Below, piece by piece: positions 9,138 to 17,876 of a stretch of DNA of 64,000 nt; positions within the stretch are counted from its first letter, which is position 1, and each line of letters opens with the position of its first letter. A program made the translations under genes and the position numbers. The stretch spans positions 116,218 to 180,217 of the forward strand of contig CADAZU010000001.1 in assembly GCA_902792535.1 (NCBI GenBank), in the 5' to 3' direction. The notes under the pieces were generated by a model. It saw nothing but the letters and a program-made list of their open reading frames with translations, was not told the origin of the DNA and ran no database searches. Source of the stretch: an uncultured Bacteroidales bacterium (GTDB lineage Bacteria > Bacteroidota > Bacteroidia > Bacteroidales > Paludibacteraceae).

Positions 9138-10356
9138 GCAACTGGCTCTGCAACGGAACCGCTACCGCCATCTCTCCGACGACGAATGGCGGTGGTTCTT
9201 GCAGCAAGTCGAAGGACGTGAACGGACAGCGGACAAACTGCCTACTTTTGCCGCCATGGACGATTGGTGGTACCCCGTCCGCCTCTCCTGCGAACAATGC
9301 TCCTCCGAACTAACCGCACGCTATAAGGCGCAAATAGTACTTAGTACTTCGTCACTTGGTACATGTCTTGACCTCACCGGCGGCTACGGCGTGGACACCT
9401 ATTTCCTCTCCGAACTTTTTGCTCATACGGACTACGTGGAGCAGAACCTTGAACTATGCCGCATTGCCACACATAACTTCAATGTACCAAGGGACAATGT
9501 ACAACGTACAACGAGACACATTGCCATCCATAACACCACCGCCGAAGATTTCCTTTCCTCCTCCCCGCGCTATGATCTCATCTTCCTTGACCCTGCAAGG
9601 CGAGATAGCCATGGAGGCAAAGTCTTCCGGCTGGCGGACTGCACACCCAACGTCGTAGAGTTACTTCCCTCGCTGTTGACCCACCTTGCCCCGGACGGAC
9701 GGATTCTTCTCAAACTCTCGCCGATGTTGGACATCACCCAGGCGATAAAAGAGCTGTCAGCCGTCAGCACTCAGCATTCAGGCATCATTTGGGATGTCCA
9801 TGTCGTAGCCGTCAAGAACGAAGTGAAAGAGGTCTTGTTGCTGAGTCGGAATACCGATATATCGAAATATCGAGATACAGAACCGACGATTACCGCCATC
9901 GACCTATCAAAAAAGGAGCAGGCGTTCACTTTCACCCGCGAGGAAGAGAAAGAAGCACAGCCACAAATAGTAAATGATACCTGGTCACATGGTGCTTTCC
10001 TTTATGAGCCCAACGCCGCCATCCTCAAAGCCGGTGCCTACAAACTCATTGCGCAACGCTTCGGGCTCCGCAAACTCGACCCGAACACCCACCTCTATAC
10101 CTCCGACACCCTCGTAGAGCACTTCCCCGGACGCGTCTGGCGAATAAAAGAAGCCCCTTTCCAACTTTCCCCTAAAGGCGCAAGAGATAAGCAAGCAAAT
10201 GTTCTTACACGCAACTACCCACTCACGCCGGAGCAGTTAAAGAAAAAACTGCACCTCCGCGATGGAGGCGCAGCCTATGTCATTGCGTGCCGGGTGGCAG
10301 GCAAGCCTACTATTTTCTTAGCAGAGCGGGTGGAAGATATCCATGCCGAAAGCTGA
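9109..10356 (+). CDS. THUMP-like class I SAM-dependent methyltransferase
   Basis: 415 residues; GTG start at 9109 inside the preceding gene (no ATG in frame until well inside the protein). Motif I is CLDLTGGYGVDTYFLSE (~85-101) and motif IV IFLDPARR (~158-165), the DPAR form typical of THUMP-like methyltransferases. The C-terminal third corresponds to a THUMP-like domain. Likely a cytoplasmic RNA or protein methylase; substrate unknown. It carries two GTAC-type repeats, a TCAGC heptad repeat (ELSAVSTQHSG) and an ATCGA repeat, all in frame. The 3' end overlaps a convergent ABC ATPase gene by 39 nt. Confidence 0.8.
   Translation: MGQYSNISIEQLALQRNRYRHLSDDEWRWFLQQVEGRERTADKLPTFAAMDDWWYPVRLSCEQCSSELTARYKAQIVLSTSSLGTCLDLTGGYGVDTYFLSELFAHTDYVEQNLELCRIATHNFNVPRDNVQRTTRHIAIHNTTAEDFLSSSPRYDLIFLDPARRDSHGGKVFRLADCTPNVVELLPSLLTHLAPDGRILLKLSPMLDITQAIKELSAVSTQHSGIIWDVHVVAVKNEVKEVLLLSRNTDISKYRDTEPTITAIDLSKKEQAFTFTREEEKEAQPQIVNDTWSHGAFLYEPNAAILKAGAYKLIAQRFGLRKLDPNTHLYTSDTLVEHFPGRVWRIKEAPFQLSPKGARDKQANVLTRNYPLTPEQLKKKLHLRDGGAAYVIACRVAGKPTIFLAERVEDIHAES
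9336..9362 (+). repeat. AGTACTT/CTTGGTAC repeat inside methyltransferase gene
   Basis: Tandem AGTACTTAGTACTT then CACTTGGTAC, in frame as VLSTSSLGT. Confidence 0.6.
9484..9513 (+). repeat. GTAC-type repeat inside methyltransferase gene
   Basis: GTACCAAGGGACAATGTAC plus a partial unit, in frame as VPRDNVQRTT; close match to 6939-6969. Confidence 0.7.
9755..9781 (+). repeat. TCAGC heptad repeat inside methyltransferase gene
   Basis: Four TCAGC units at 7-nt spacing, in frame as LSAVSTQHS. Confidence 0.75.
9851..9878 (+). repeat. ATCGA/ATACCGA repeat inside methyltransferase gene
   Basis: Units ATACCGAT, ATATCGAA, ATATCGAG, ATAC in tandem; a related copy occurs in dapB at 22396-22421. Confidence 0.6.
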
Positions 10357-11097
10357 GGTAAAAGCGTCTTTCTTTTTTAACTCTTCCGCCGTGTCTAACT
10401 GCACACCCTTGCCGGGTGTCATCAGCAGAATCCGGTCGCTCAACGTGAGAGCCAGATCCAGTTCGTGCGTCGAGATCAGGACTGTTTTGCCCTGCTCGTG
10501 CGCCAGTTGGCGTAACAGCCGCAGCACTAAGATCCTGTGCGGCAGATCCAAATGCGCCGTGGGTTCATCCAATAGGATGATCGGCGTCTGTTGCGCCAGC
10601 GCTTTAGCAATCAATATCCGCTGTTTCTCACCGTCCGAATGGGCGTTGAAGAACGACTCGCTCACTTCCTCTGCATTCGCAAAACCCACCTCGCGCAGCG
10701 ACTCTTTTATAATCCGTTCATCTTCGTCCGACAGCCCGTCCAGAAATGAAGTATAAGGATACCGCCCCATCGCCACCACGTCGTGTACCGTCGTGTTCTC
10801 CATCGACATCCGCTCCGTCAACACCAACGCCACGCTCTTTTCTGCTTTCTGATGCAGGTCTGAACTTGCTGACAGTTGATAAGTTCCCTCCAACGCCGGT
10901 TGCAGTCCTGCGAGGGTGCGCAACAGCGTGGACTTGCCACAACCGTTCGGACCCAGCATACACACCATCTCGCCCTCGTAGAGCGAGAAAGTGAGGTCGG
11001 TCTGTACTATCTTCTGACGGCTGACAGCTGATGGTTTTCGACCCTTGTCGGCATAGCCGATGGTCAGTTTATTCGTAGAAATAGAGACGTTGGACAC
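10318..11097 (-). CDS. ABC transporter ATP-binding protein, FecE/BtuD-like
   Basis: 259 residues, GTG start. Walker A GPNGCGKST (~47-55), Q-loop region VALVLTER, modified signature HSDGEKQR (family usually L-S-D/G-G-E), Walker B IILLDEPTAHLD, switch His in ISTHELDL. This composition fits ATPases of iron-siderophore/cobalamin importers. No permease or binding protein is adjacent, so the substrate is unknown. It overlaps murF-alr by 29 nt at its 5' end and the convergent methyltransferase by 39 nt at its 3' end. A TCAGC heptad repeat (KPSAVSRQK) lies in the loop before Walker A. Confidence 0.85.
   Translation of the reverse strand: MSNVSISTNKLTIGYADKGRKPSAVSRQKIVQTDLTFSLYEGEMVCMLGPNGCGKSTLLRTLAGLQPALEGTYQLSASSDLHQKAEKSVALVLTERMSMENTTVHDVVAMGRYPYTSFLDGLSDEDERIIKESLREVGFANAEEVSESFFNAHSDGEKQRILIAKALAQQTPIILLDEPTAHLDLPHRILVLRLLRQLAHEQGKTVLISTHELDLALTLSDRILLMTPGKGVQLDTAEELKKKDAFTSAFGMDIFHPLC
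11014..11034 (-). repeat. TCAGC heptad repeat inside ABC ATPase gene
   Basis: On the coding (minus) strand: CATCAGCTGTCAGCCGTCAG. TCAGC units again lie on the sense strand. Confidence 0.75.
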
Positions 11098-12910
11098 GGC
11101 GGCTGACAGAAGTTAAAATTTCATATGTGATCGTACCGAGTTTGTCGGCAAGTTCTTGCAGCGGCATATGTTCGCCGAACACCTCCACCGGGTCGCCCGG
11201 ACGTGCATCTGTTCCGGTCACATCGACCATCGATTGGTCCATGCACACATTGCCCACTACCGGACAGCGTTTGCCGCGCAGCCACACTTCGCCGCCATAA
11301 TTGGAGAAGCGTCGGTCGAAACCATCGGCGTAACCGATTGGGATCACAGCGATCGTGCGGTCTTCCTCCAGCTTGGTGTGACGTCCGTAACCGATCGTCT
11401 CGCCCGCCTTGACGGTCTTGACAGACAGGATGGTCGTCTCCAGCGAACAGACATTGCGCAACTTCGCTCCGGCGAACGAAAAACCGTACAGACCGATGCC
11501 CAAACGGCACATGTCAAATTGATAGTCCGTGAACCGTTCTATGCCGGCGGAGTTGCATATATGTTTGATCACCGTTGTACCTGGTACTTGGTCATTTAAT
11601 CCATTCTTCAACTCCTCCGCACACTCGTCGAAATACTTTATTTGTTGAAGGGTGAAATCGTCAAACTGCGCTTCGTCGCTACCTGCCAGATGCGAGAAGA
11701 CGGACGCCACACGTACCGCCTTATGTGCCTTCAATTTCTCCAGCAACCAAGGAATATCTTCTTTGTAGAAGCCCAACCGGTGCATGCCGGAGTCGATCTT
11801 GATATGGATCGGCACGTGTTCCAGCCCTTTCGCCTCCGCTGCTGCGATTACGGTCTTCAGCGACTGATGGCTATAAACGTTCGGCTCCAAGTTGTTCTCC
11901 AGAATCAAGTCCATCGCAGCCACTTCGGGATCCATAATAATGATCGGCAGCGTGATACCTGCCTTGCGCAACTCCACGCCTTCGTCCGCCACAGCGACCG
12001 CCAAATAATCCACCAAACCGCTTGCTTGGAGCGCTTTGGACACTTCGACGCTTCCTGCTCCGTACGCGAACGCTTTTACCATGCATGTCAGTTTCGTCTC
12101 CGGCTTCAGCAGTCCGCGGAAATAGCGCACATTCTCCACCAGCGCAGATAGGTTCACTTTGAGCACCGTCTCGTGCGTCTGGTGGAGTATTCGCGAAGCG
12201 ATCAACTCCTCGTCGTAACCCAATGCCCGCATCACAGCCGCGCACGTCCGCACGTTTTGGTGCGTCGGATCTTCGATGATCTGCTCCGAGTGAACAAACA
12301 GTTTCATCTTCTCCGCCCGTTTCTGCTCCAGCGAGACGAAGTTCTCGTCGTGTTCATGCCCGATATACGTGATTACGCCTATGGTCGGACGAATGATCGG
12401 TTCCAATTTCTCCATCTCACCCGGCTGCGAAATTCCAGCCTCGAAGATCGCCAATACCGGCTTCTCTGCCTTCTGACGGTTGACAGCAGACAGTTCCCAC
12501 ACACTCAGCGGCACGCCGATCTGCGAGTTATACGATTTGGGCGAACGGATGATGGTGTAGTCGTCCTTCAGCAGCTGGTACAACCACTCTTTGACCACGG
12601 TCTTTCCGTTCGAACCGGTAATACCGATCACGGTTCCTTTGAACTGCGCCCGCACATGCGCCGCGAGTGCCTGCAACGCCGCTATACTATCGCCGGTCAC
12701 AAAAGCCTGCACACCTTTTTCCCGCAAGTCCGGGATATATTTTGCTCCGTCGTTCTTCGCCGTCTTGATCGCAAAAAACAAGGTCTGACCTGCCTTTGTA
12801 TGTTGTACTAATTCCCTGCTGTCCGTCAGCAGGTAACGGATTTCGATATCGTCCGGTCCTTCCACTTGGGCGATCGACCCTATAACTTGTTTGATCTCAG
12901 ATAATTTCAT
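11069..12910 (-). CDS. MurF-Alr fusion with internally shortened MurF domain; alanine racemase intact
   Basis: 613 residues; Bacteroidota MurF-Alr fusions are usually about 820. The MurF part keeps the N-terminal domain, the P-loop GITGSNGKT (~96-104), SYNSQIGVPLSVWE and FEAGISQPGEMEKL, but after EQKRAEKMKLF (~205) most of the rest of the central domain and all of the C-terminal ligand domain are absent. The racemase part (~245-613) looks complete: PLP lysine in CMVKAFAYG (~279), GYGRH, IPIGYADGFDRR, CMDQSMVDVTG. It should therefore make D-alanine, while D-Ala-D-Ala ligation to the UDP-MurNAc peptide is doubtful. Promoter at 12932-12963. Two in-frame repeats. Confidence 0.85.
   Translation of the reverse strand: MKLSEIKQVIGSIAQVEGPDDIEIRYLLTDSRELVQHTKAGQTLFFAIKTAKNDGAKYIPDLREKGVQAFVTGDSIAALQALAAHVRAQFKGTVIGITGSNGKTVVKEWLYQLLKDDYTIIRSPKSYNSQIGVPLSVWELSAVNRQKAEKPVLAIFEAGISQPGEMEKLEPIIRPTIGVITYIGHEHDENFVSLEQKRAEKMKLFVHSEQIIEDPTHQNVRTCAAVMRALGYDEELIASRILHQTHETVLKVNLSALVENVRYFRGLLKPETKLTCMVKAFAYGAGSVEVSKALQASGLVDYLAVAVADEGVELRKAGITLPIIIMDPEVAAMDLILENNLEPNVYSHQSLKTVIAAAEAKGLEHVPIHIKIDSGMHRLGFYKEDIPWLLEKLKAHKAVRVASVFSHLAGSDEAQFDDFTLQQIKYFDECAEELKNGLNDQVPGTTVIKHICNSAGIERFTDYQFDMCRLGIGLYGFSFAGAKLRNVCSLETTILSVKTVKAGETIGYGRHTKLEEDRTIAVIPIGYADGFDRRFSNYGGEVWLRGKRCPVVGNVCMDQSMVDVTGTDARPGDPVEVFGEHMPLQELADKLGTITYEILTSVSRRVQRLYFYE
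11574..11596 (-). repeat. GACCAAGTACC repeat inside murF-alr
   Basis: On the coding strand: AATGACCAAGTACCAGGTAC, in frame as NDQVPGT within the racemase part; resembles the lepB copy at 23455-23480. Confidence 0.6.
12473..12493 (-). repeat. TCAGC-like heptad repeat inside murF-alr
   Basis: On the coding strand: CTGTCTGCTGTCAACCGTCAG, a degenerate copy in frame as LSAVNRQ in the MurF domain. Confidence 0.6.
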
Positions 12911-12931
12911 GATAAATTACTTTTGCGACTG

Positions 12932-12963
12932 CAAAATTACTACTTTTTGGGGACATGTGCAAA
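12932..12963 (-). promoter_or_regulatory. Promoter for murF-alr
   Basis: On the minus strand: TTTG (12960-12963), 20-nt spacer, TAATTTTG (12932-12939). Confidence 0.8.
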
Positions 12964-13064
12964 TCTTTATGCTTTTTTCTTCCGTTTTCGTGCCAATGTC
13001 CTGCCTGCAATCCTGTGTTAATCCTGTGTTGAAAAGAGGAAGGATGAAAAAAATCACTAATTTA

Positions 13065-13096
13065 TTTGCATATATGCAAAAAAAGCAGTAATTTTG
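13065..13096 (+). promoter_or_regulatory. Promoter for dxs
   Basis: TTTG (13065-13068), 20-nt spacer, TAATTTTG (13089-13096). Confidence 0.8.
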
Positions 13097-13151
13097 CAGC
13101 CGTAAATTGCGCAAGTATGCGCGTATGGAGCGATTTAGAGACGATTTAGAG

Positions 13152-15089
13152 ATGGAATATCGATATATCAATAAGATTGATTCGCCAGCGGATTTGAAGA
13201 AAATACCGCTTGATGAACTGCCGTCGGTGTGTGCGGAATTGAGACAGTTTATCATTGAGGCGCTCAGCAAAAATCCCGGACATTTGGCTTCTTCATTAGG
13301 CACGATCGAACTGACCGTTGCCTTGCACTATGTGTTCGATACGCCGAACGACAAACTGGTTTGGGACGTGGGACACCAGGCTTATGCGCATAAGATTCTC
13401 ACGGGACGGAGAGACCGCTTTCATACCAACCGACAGTTCAAAGGACTCTCGCCTTTCACCAACCCGGCGGAGAGCGAATACGATGCTTTTATCGCAGGAC
13501 ATGCGAGCAATTCTATCTCTGCCGCACTCGGAATAGATATAGCCATCAGCCATCAGCAGTCAGCTGCCGAAAGACGCAACGTGGTGGCAATCATCGGCGA
13601 CGGAGCTATGACGGGCGGATTGGCTTTCGAGGGACTGAACAACACCTCGATGGACAAGAACAACCTGCTCATCGTCCTCAACGACAACCACATGGCGATC
13701 GATCCGCTCAAAGGCGGTTTCACCCAATATCTGGTCGATTTGACGACCAGCGAACGATACAACCGCTGGAGATGGAACCTCTACCGCATTGCGGCTAAGT
13801 TGCACCTTGTGGACGAACGCAAGCGACGCGCTATGCTGCGACGTAACAACAGCCTAAAAGCCGTTCTTTCCAAACAAAGCAGTAATATCTTCACGGGTCT
13901 CAATATCCGCTATTTCGGTCCGACCGACGGACACGACGTAGTGGGATTGGTTCGTATATTGAGCGAGATCAAGAACCACCGCGGACCGAAAGTGCTGCAT
14001 ATCATAACCAAGAAAGGCAAAGGTTATGCACCCGCGGAGAACGACCAAACGGTTTGGCACGCTCCGGGAGAATTCAATGTAGAAACAGGGGAGCGGCAAA
14101 GCCTTCAGCCGTCAGAAGTCAGCGTTCCGCCGCTATGGCAGGAAGTGTTCGGCGAGACGCTCTTGGAGTTAGCGAAACAGAACGAGAAGATCGTGGGTAT
14201 CACGCCCGCTATGCCCAGCGGATGCAGCATGAGTATCATGCAGAAAGAGTTGCCGGATCGCGTCTTTGATGTCGGCATAGCCGAAGGACACGCGGTGACC
14301 TTCAGCGCAGGTTTGGCGAAAGCAGGCATGATCCCTTATTGCAATATCTACTCCACTTTCCTGCAACGGGCATACGACAATATCGTCCATGACGTGGCGC
14401 TCCAGAACCTGCACGTAGTGCTCTGTATCGACCGCGCAGGTATCGTCGGAAACGACGGCGCTACCCACCACGGACTGCTCGACCTCTCTTACTTGCGTCC
14501 TATTCCGAACATGCAGATCTGCGCTCCGCGCACAGCGGAAGACCTGAAAGAGATGCTTGCCCTTGCGGAGAAGATAGACGGACCTGTGGCGATTCGGTAT
14601 CCGAGAGGAAGAACCGCGATGGATGTACGAAGGAACGATGTACGATGTACGAAGGTGGAATACGGCAAGGGCATCCGACTCCGAGACGGAGAAGACGTAG
14701 CCGTACTGACCATCGGCGCAATCGGAAACGCGATGGCGGAAGCGATAGAGGAAGTGACAAAGGGACAAAGGACAAAGGACAAAGGGAGCTTTGCACACTA
14801 CGATATGCGATGGCTCAAACCGCTGGACGAAGAGATTCTGCACGAAGTCGGGAAGAAATACCAAACCATCGTGACCGCCGAAGACGGTATGATCGCAGGA
14901 GGATTAGGATCCGCCGTACTGGAATGGATGGCGGATCATGGTTACACCCCACGCGTCATTCGTCTCGGAGTGAACGACCAGTTCGTAGAACACGGCTCTA
15001 CCAAAGAGCTCTATCATATGCTTAAATTAGACAAAGAAGGACTATGCGAATCGTTATTGCAGGTGCCGGTGAAGTCGGCACGCACTTAG
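13152..15089 (+). CDS. dxs: 1-deoxy-D-xylulose-5-phosphate synthase
   Basis: Condenses pyruvate and glyceraldehyde 3-phosphate, using thiamine diphosphate, in the MEP isoprenoid pathway. Seen: GHLASSLGTIELTVALHYVF, WDVGHQAYAHKILTGR, the ThDP motif GDGAMTGG followed by NDNHMAIDP, the transketolase pyrimidine domain (DVGIAEGHAVTFSAGLA, GNDGATHHGLLDLSYLR) and IRYPRGR. Start at 13152 (MEYRYINKIDSPADL) matches the usual family N-terminus; the earlier in-frame ATG at 13125 would add residues encoded by a small tandem repeat (GATTTAGAGA twice). Four short repeats are read in frame in loops. The 3' end overlaps trkA by 46 nt. Confidence 0.92.
   Translation: MEYRYINKIDSPADLKKIPLDELPSVCAELRQFIIEALSKNPGHLASSLGTIELTVALHYVFDTPNDKLVWDVGHQAYAHKILTGRRDRFHTNRQFKGLSPFTNPAESEYDAFIAGHASNSISAALGIDIAISHQQSAAERRNVVAIIGDGAMTGGLAFEGLNNTSMDKNNLLIVLNDNHMAIDPLKGGFTQYLVDLTTSERYNRWRWNLYRIAAKLHLVDERKRRAMLRRNNSLKAVLSKQSSNIFTGLNIRYFGPTDGHDVVGLVRILSEIKNHRGPKVLHIITKKGKGYAPAENDQTVWHAPGEFNVETGERQSLQPSEVSVPPLWQEVFGETLLELAKQNEKIVGITPAMPSGCSMSIMQKELPDRVFDVGIAEGHAVTFSAGLAKAGMIPYCNIYSTFLQRAYDNIVHDVALQNLHVVLCIDRAGIVGNDGATHHGLLDLSYLRPIPNMQICAPRTAEDLKEMLALAEKIDGPVAIRYPRGRTAMDVRRNDVRCTKVEYGKGIRLRDGEDVAVLTIGAIGNAMAEAIEEVTKGQRTKDKGSFAHYDMRWLKPLDEEILHEVGKKYQTIVTAEDGMIAGGLGSAVLEWMADHGYTPRVIRLGVNDQFVEHGSTKELYHMLKLDKEGLCESLLQVPVKSART
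13544..13565 (+). repeat. TCAGC heptad repeat inside dxs (first)
   Basis: CATCAGCCATCAGCAGTCAGC, in frame as ISHQQSA just before the ThDP-binding GDG motif. Confidence 0.75.
14104..14123 (+). repeat. TCAGC heptad repeat inside dxs (second)
   Basis: Identical 20 nt to 3818-3837 in an unrelated gene; read as QPSEVS in the linker before the pyrimidine-binding domain. Confidence 0.8.
14623..14655 (+). repeat. ATGTACGAAGG repeat inside dxs
   Basis: 33-nt run, in frame as DVRRNDVRCTK. An identical 33-nt run occurs in the intergenic gap at 17828-17860. Confidence 0.8.
14756..14786 (+). repeat. GGACAAA tandem repeat inside dxs
   Basis: Four tandem units close to GGACAAA (7 nt), in frame as TKGQRTKDKG in the C-terminal domain. 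Confidence 0.7.
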
Positions 15090-16378
15090 CCAAGCTGCTG
15101 AGTCGCGAAGATATGGAAATCAGTCTGCTGGACGAGAGCCAGGAGCGGCTGGGAGACCTGAGTGCCAACTATGATATGTTGACCAAAGTCGGCAACCCCA
15201 CTTCTATCCACGATCTGCGCGAGATTGGCGTGAACGGCTGTGACCTGTTTATCTCCGTTACTCCTCATGAGACGGAGAACATGACGGCATGCCTGATTGC
15301 CAACTCATTAGGCGCCAAACGGACCCTCGCCCGCATCGACAACTACGAGTACCTGCTGCCGGAGAACAAACGGTTCTTTGAGAATATGGGTCTGAACCAC
15401 CTCATCTATCCGGAGGTGTTAGCCGCCAACGAGATCGAAGAGAGTCTTCGCACCAACTGGATGCGATACCACTTGCATCTGGGTCAAGGAGCGCTGGAAC
15501 TTTGCGTGGTCAAAGTGCGCTCGGGAGCGAAGATATTAGGGCAACCCTTCTCCTCCGGCATTTACAACCACGGCAAATACCGCATTGTGGCTATCAAACG
15601 CGGACAGAACACGATTATTCCGCGCGGAAACGACACCGTGGAAGAGAACGATATGGTCTATTGCGTGTGCGCCAAAGAGCACATGGAGTTCATGCGCGAG
15701 GAATTAGGCAAGTCGAAACGCGAGATCAAGAATATCATTTTCTTCGGCGGCGGACGTATAGCCCGCAAAGCAGCTACCGAACTGACGGACGAGATGAATA
15801 TCAAGATCATCGAGAAGGACCGTGAGTTATGCTATATCTTGAGCGAGAAAGTGCCAAACGCATTGATTATCAATGCCGATGGTAGTGACATGGATGTCCT
15901 TAAAGAAGAAGGTATCCAAGACACGGACGCGTTTGTAGCCGTGACCGACAGTAGCGAAGCCAACATCTTTGCATGCCTGGCGGCACAACGTTTCGGCGTA
16001 CGGAAGACCATCGCCGAGGTGGAGAACTTAGATTACATCCCGATGGCGGAAGGTCTGGATATCGGAACCGTACTGAATAAAAAGACCATCGCCGCCAGCT
16101 ATATCTACCAGATGTTATTGGACGCTTCCGTGCGCGGCGTACACAACCTCACCAGCGCAGATGCCGAGATCGTAGAGTTCTACGCCAAAGAAGGCAGTAC
16201 GATCACCCGCCACAAGGTGAAAGATCTGCTGCTGCCGAAAGAAGCCAATATAGGCGGTATCGTTCGTGCCGGAGAAGGTGTGCTCGTTAACGGCGAGACC
16301 CAGATTATTGCAGGAGACTTGGTAGTAGTATTCTGTAAGAGCCACGTCATCCGTAACTTAGAGCGATTCTTCAAATGA
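15044..16378 (+). CDS. trkA: Trk potassium uptake regulatory subunit TrkA
   Basis: 444 residues, cytoplasmic. Two RCK (TrkA-N plus TrkA-C) halves: RIVIAGAGEVGTHLAKLL at the N-terminus gives the first Rossmann nucleotide-binding motif, IIFFGGGRIARKAATEL near residue 230 the second; each is followed by a small C-terminal RCK lobe. It gates the TrkH potassium channel in response to bound nucleotide. The start overlaps dxs by 46 nt and the stop overlaps trkH by 4 nt, so trkA and trkH are translationally coupled. Confidence 0.92.
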   Translation: MRIVIAGAGEVGTHLAKLLSREDMEISLLDESQERLGDLSANYDMLTKVGNPTSIHDLREIGVNGCDLFISVTPHETENMTACLIANSLGAKRTLARIDNYEYLLPENKRFFENMGLNHLIYPEVLAANEIEESLRTNWMRYHLHLGQGALELCVVKVRSGAKILGQPFSSGIYNHGKYRIVAIKRGQNTIIPRGNDTVEENDMVYCVCAKEHMEFMREELGKSKREIKNIIFFGGGRIARKAATELTDEMNIKIIEKDRELCYILSEKVPNALIINADGSDMDVLKEEGIQDTDAFVAVTDSSEANIFACLAAQRFGVRKTIAEVENLDYIPMAEGLDIGTVLNKKTIAASYIYQMLLDASVRGVHNLTSADAEIVEFYAKEGSTITRHKVKDLLLPKEANIGGIVRAGEGVLVNGETQIIAGDLVVVFCKSHVIRNLERFFK

Positions 16379-17823
16379 CACGAACATTCAACTGGCGGCT
16401 GGTCTTCAAGACCATGGGAGTGTTAACCACTCTGGAGGCGTTTTTTCTACTCGTCCCCACGTTTGCCGCATGGTGGTATGACGAACCGGATCTGGGTGCT
16501 TGGGTGATCTCCAGCGGCATCACATGGCTGAGCAGCTGGTGGATGTTGCTGGCAGGTCGCAGAGCAGAGAGACGCGTGGGAGAACGGGAAGGATACGTCA
16601 TTGTAGCGACCGTCTGGCTCGTCTATTCGATCTTCGGCATGCTGCCCTATTGGTTAAGCGGAGCACTATCGTCTATCACGGACGCATGGTACGAGACCAT
16701 GGCGGGATTTACCACCACCGGTTCTACCGTCCTCACCGATGTAGCCGTACAGACCCACTCGATCCTCCTATGGCGCGCACTCTCCCAATGGATCGGCGGA
16801 ATGGGAATTATCGTACTGAGCGTAGCTATCCTGCCGATGTTCGGACTAGGAGGAATGCAGCTCTATAGCGCCGAAGTGACGGGTGTCAGTTACGAGAAAC
16901 TCAGTCCCCGCATCGCCGATACAGCGAAACACATGTGGCTGACCTATATAGGTCTGACCATCGGAGAAGGAATATTACTATGGCTCTTCGGAATGGGTAA
17001 GTTCGACTCCGTCTGCCACGCGATGGCGACCATCTCCACCGGAGGTTTTGCCACCCATAACGACAGCGTGATCTCTTTCTCTCCGGCGATCCAATGGATC
17101 ATCTTGATCTTCATGCTCCTGTCGGGTATCAATTTCACCCAACTGATCTATCTTTTCCGCGGCAAGCCGCAGCGACTGATACACGACGAAGAGACCAAAT
17201 GGTATATAGGCGCCTGCGCAGTAGCCGGAACAGCACTCGCAGCAGGTCTGTTGGTTCATACCGGCGCATGGGAGAATATCCGAATCGGTTTCTTTACCGC
17301 CGTAGCGATGATCACGAGCACGGGTTTTGTAGCTTCGGACTACATGGTCTGGCCACCGATACTATGGATGATTGTCTTCTTCCTTATGTTCCCGGGCGGA
17401 GCGAGCGGTTCTACCGCCGGAGGTATGAAATGGGTGCGTGTGGCTATTTTTGCCAAATCAGCTATCGCCGAGACCAAACGGCGTATCCATCCCAATGCCG
17501 TCATTCCGGTGCGGTTCAATGGACGAACGATACGCGAACAAACGACCAGTAATATTGTGGCATTCATGTTTTTCTATATTGTGATTATCGTGATGGCTTC
17601 GCTCTGGTTCTGCGGTTGCGGCATCGGCTTTGACGAAGCACTCGGTATCGCGGTCTCCATGATCGGCAATGTGGGAGTCTCCATCGGTCAATGGGGTTCC
17701 AGCGGCTGTTATGCTGCGCTCCCTGACGCCGCCAAATGGATGGCTACTTTTGTCATGCTGATCGGACGTCTGGAGATATTCACGGTTATTCTGCTGTTCA
17801 GCAGAGCGTTGTGGAAGAAATAA
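16375..17823 (+). CDS. trkH: Trk potassium uptake membrane subunit TrkH
   Basis: 482 residues with about ten hydrophobic segments. Selectivity-filter-like loops are visible: MAGFTTTGSTVL (~115), ATISTGGFATHN (~225), AMITSTGFVASDY (~315) and a fourth near IGNVGVSIG (~435). Typical length for TrkH. Inner-membrane potassium channel partnered with TrkA, whose gene overlaps by 4 nt. A repeat-filled gap (17828-17860) separates it from the SGNH gene. Confidence 0.92.
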   Translation: MTRTFNWRLVFKTMGVLTTLEAFFLLVPTFAAWWYDEPDLGAWVISSGITWLSSWWMLLAGRRAERRVGEREGYVIVATVWLVYSIFGMLPYWLSGALSSITDAWYETMAGFTTTGSTVLTDVAVQTHSILLWRALSQWIGGMGIIVLSVAILPMFGLGGMQLYSAEVTGVSYEKLSPRIADTAKHMWLTYIGLTIGEGILLWLFGMGKFDSVCHAMATISTGGFATHNDSVISFSPAIQWIILIFMLLSGINFTQLIYLFRGKPQRLIHDEETKWYIGACAVAGTALAAGLLVHTGAWENIRIGFFTAVAMITSTGFVASDYMVWPPILWMIVFFLMFPGGASGSTAGGMKWVRVAIFAKSAIAETKRRIHPNAVIPVRFNGRTIREQTTSNIVAFMFFYIVIIVMASLWFCGCGIGFDEALGIAVSMIGNVGVSIGQWGSSGCYAALPDAAKWMATFVMLIGRLEIFTVILLFSRALWKK

Positions 17824-17827
17824 AGAG

Positions 17828-17860
17828 ATGTACGAAGGAACGATGTACGATGTACGAAGG
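17828..17860 (+). repeat. Intergenic copy of the ATGTACGAAGG repeat
   Basis: 33 nt identical to 14623-14655 inside dxs; lies between trkH and the SGNH gene. Confidence 0.8.
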
Positions 17861-17876
17861 GAAGGATTAAGATAAA

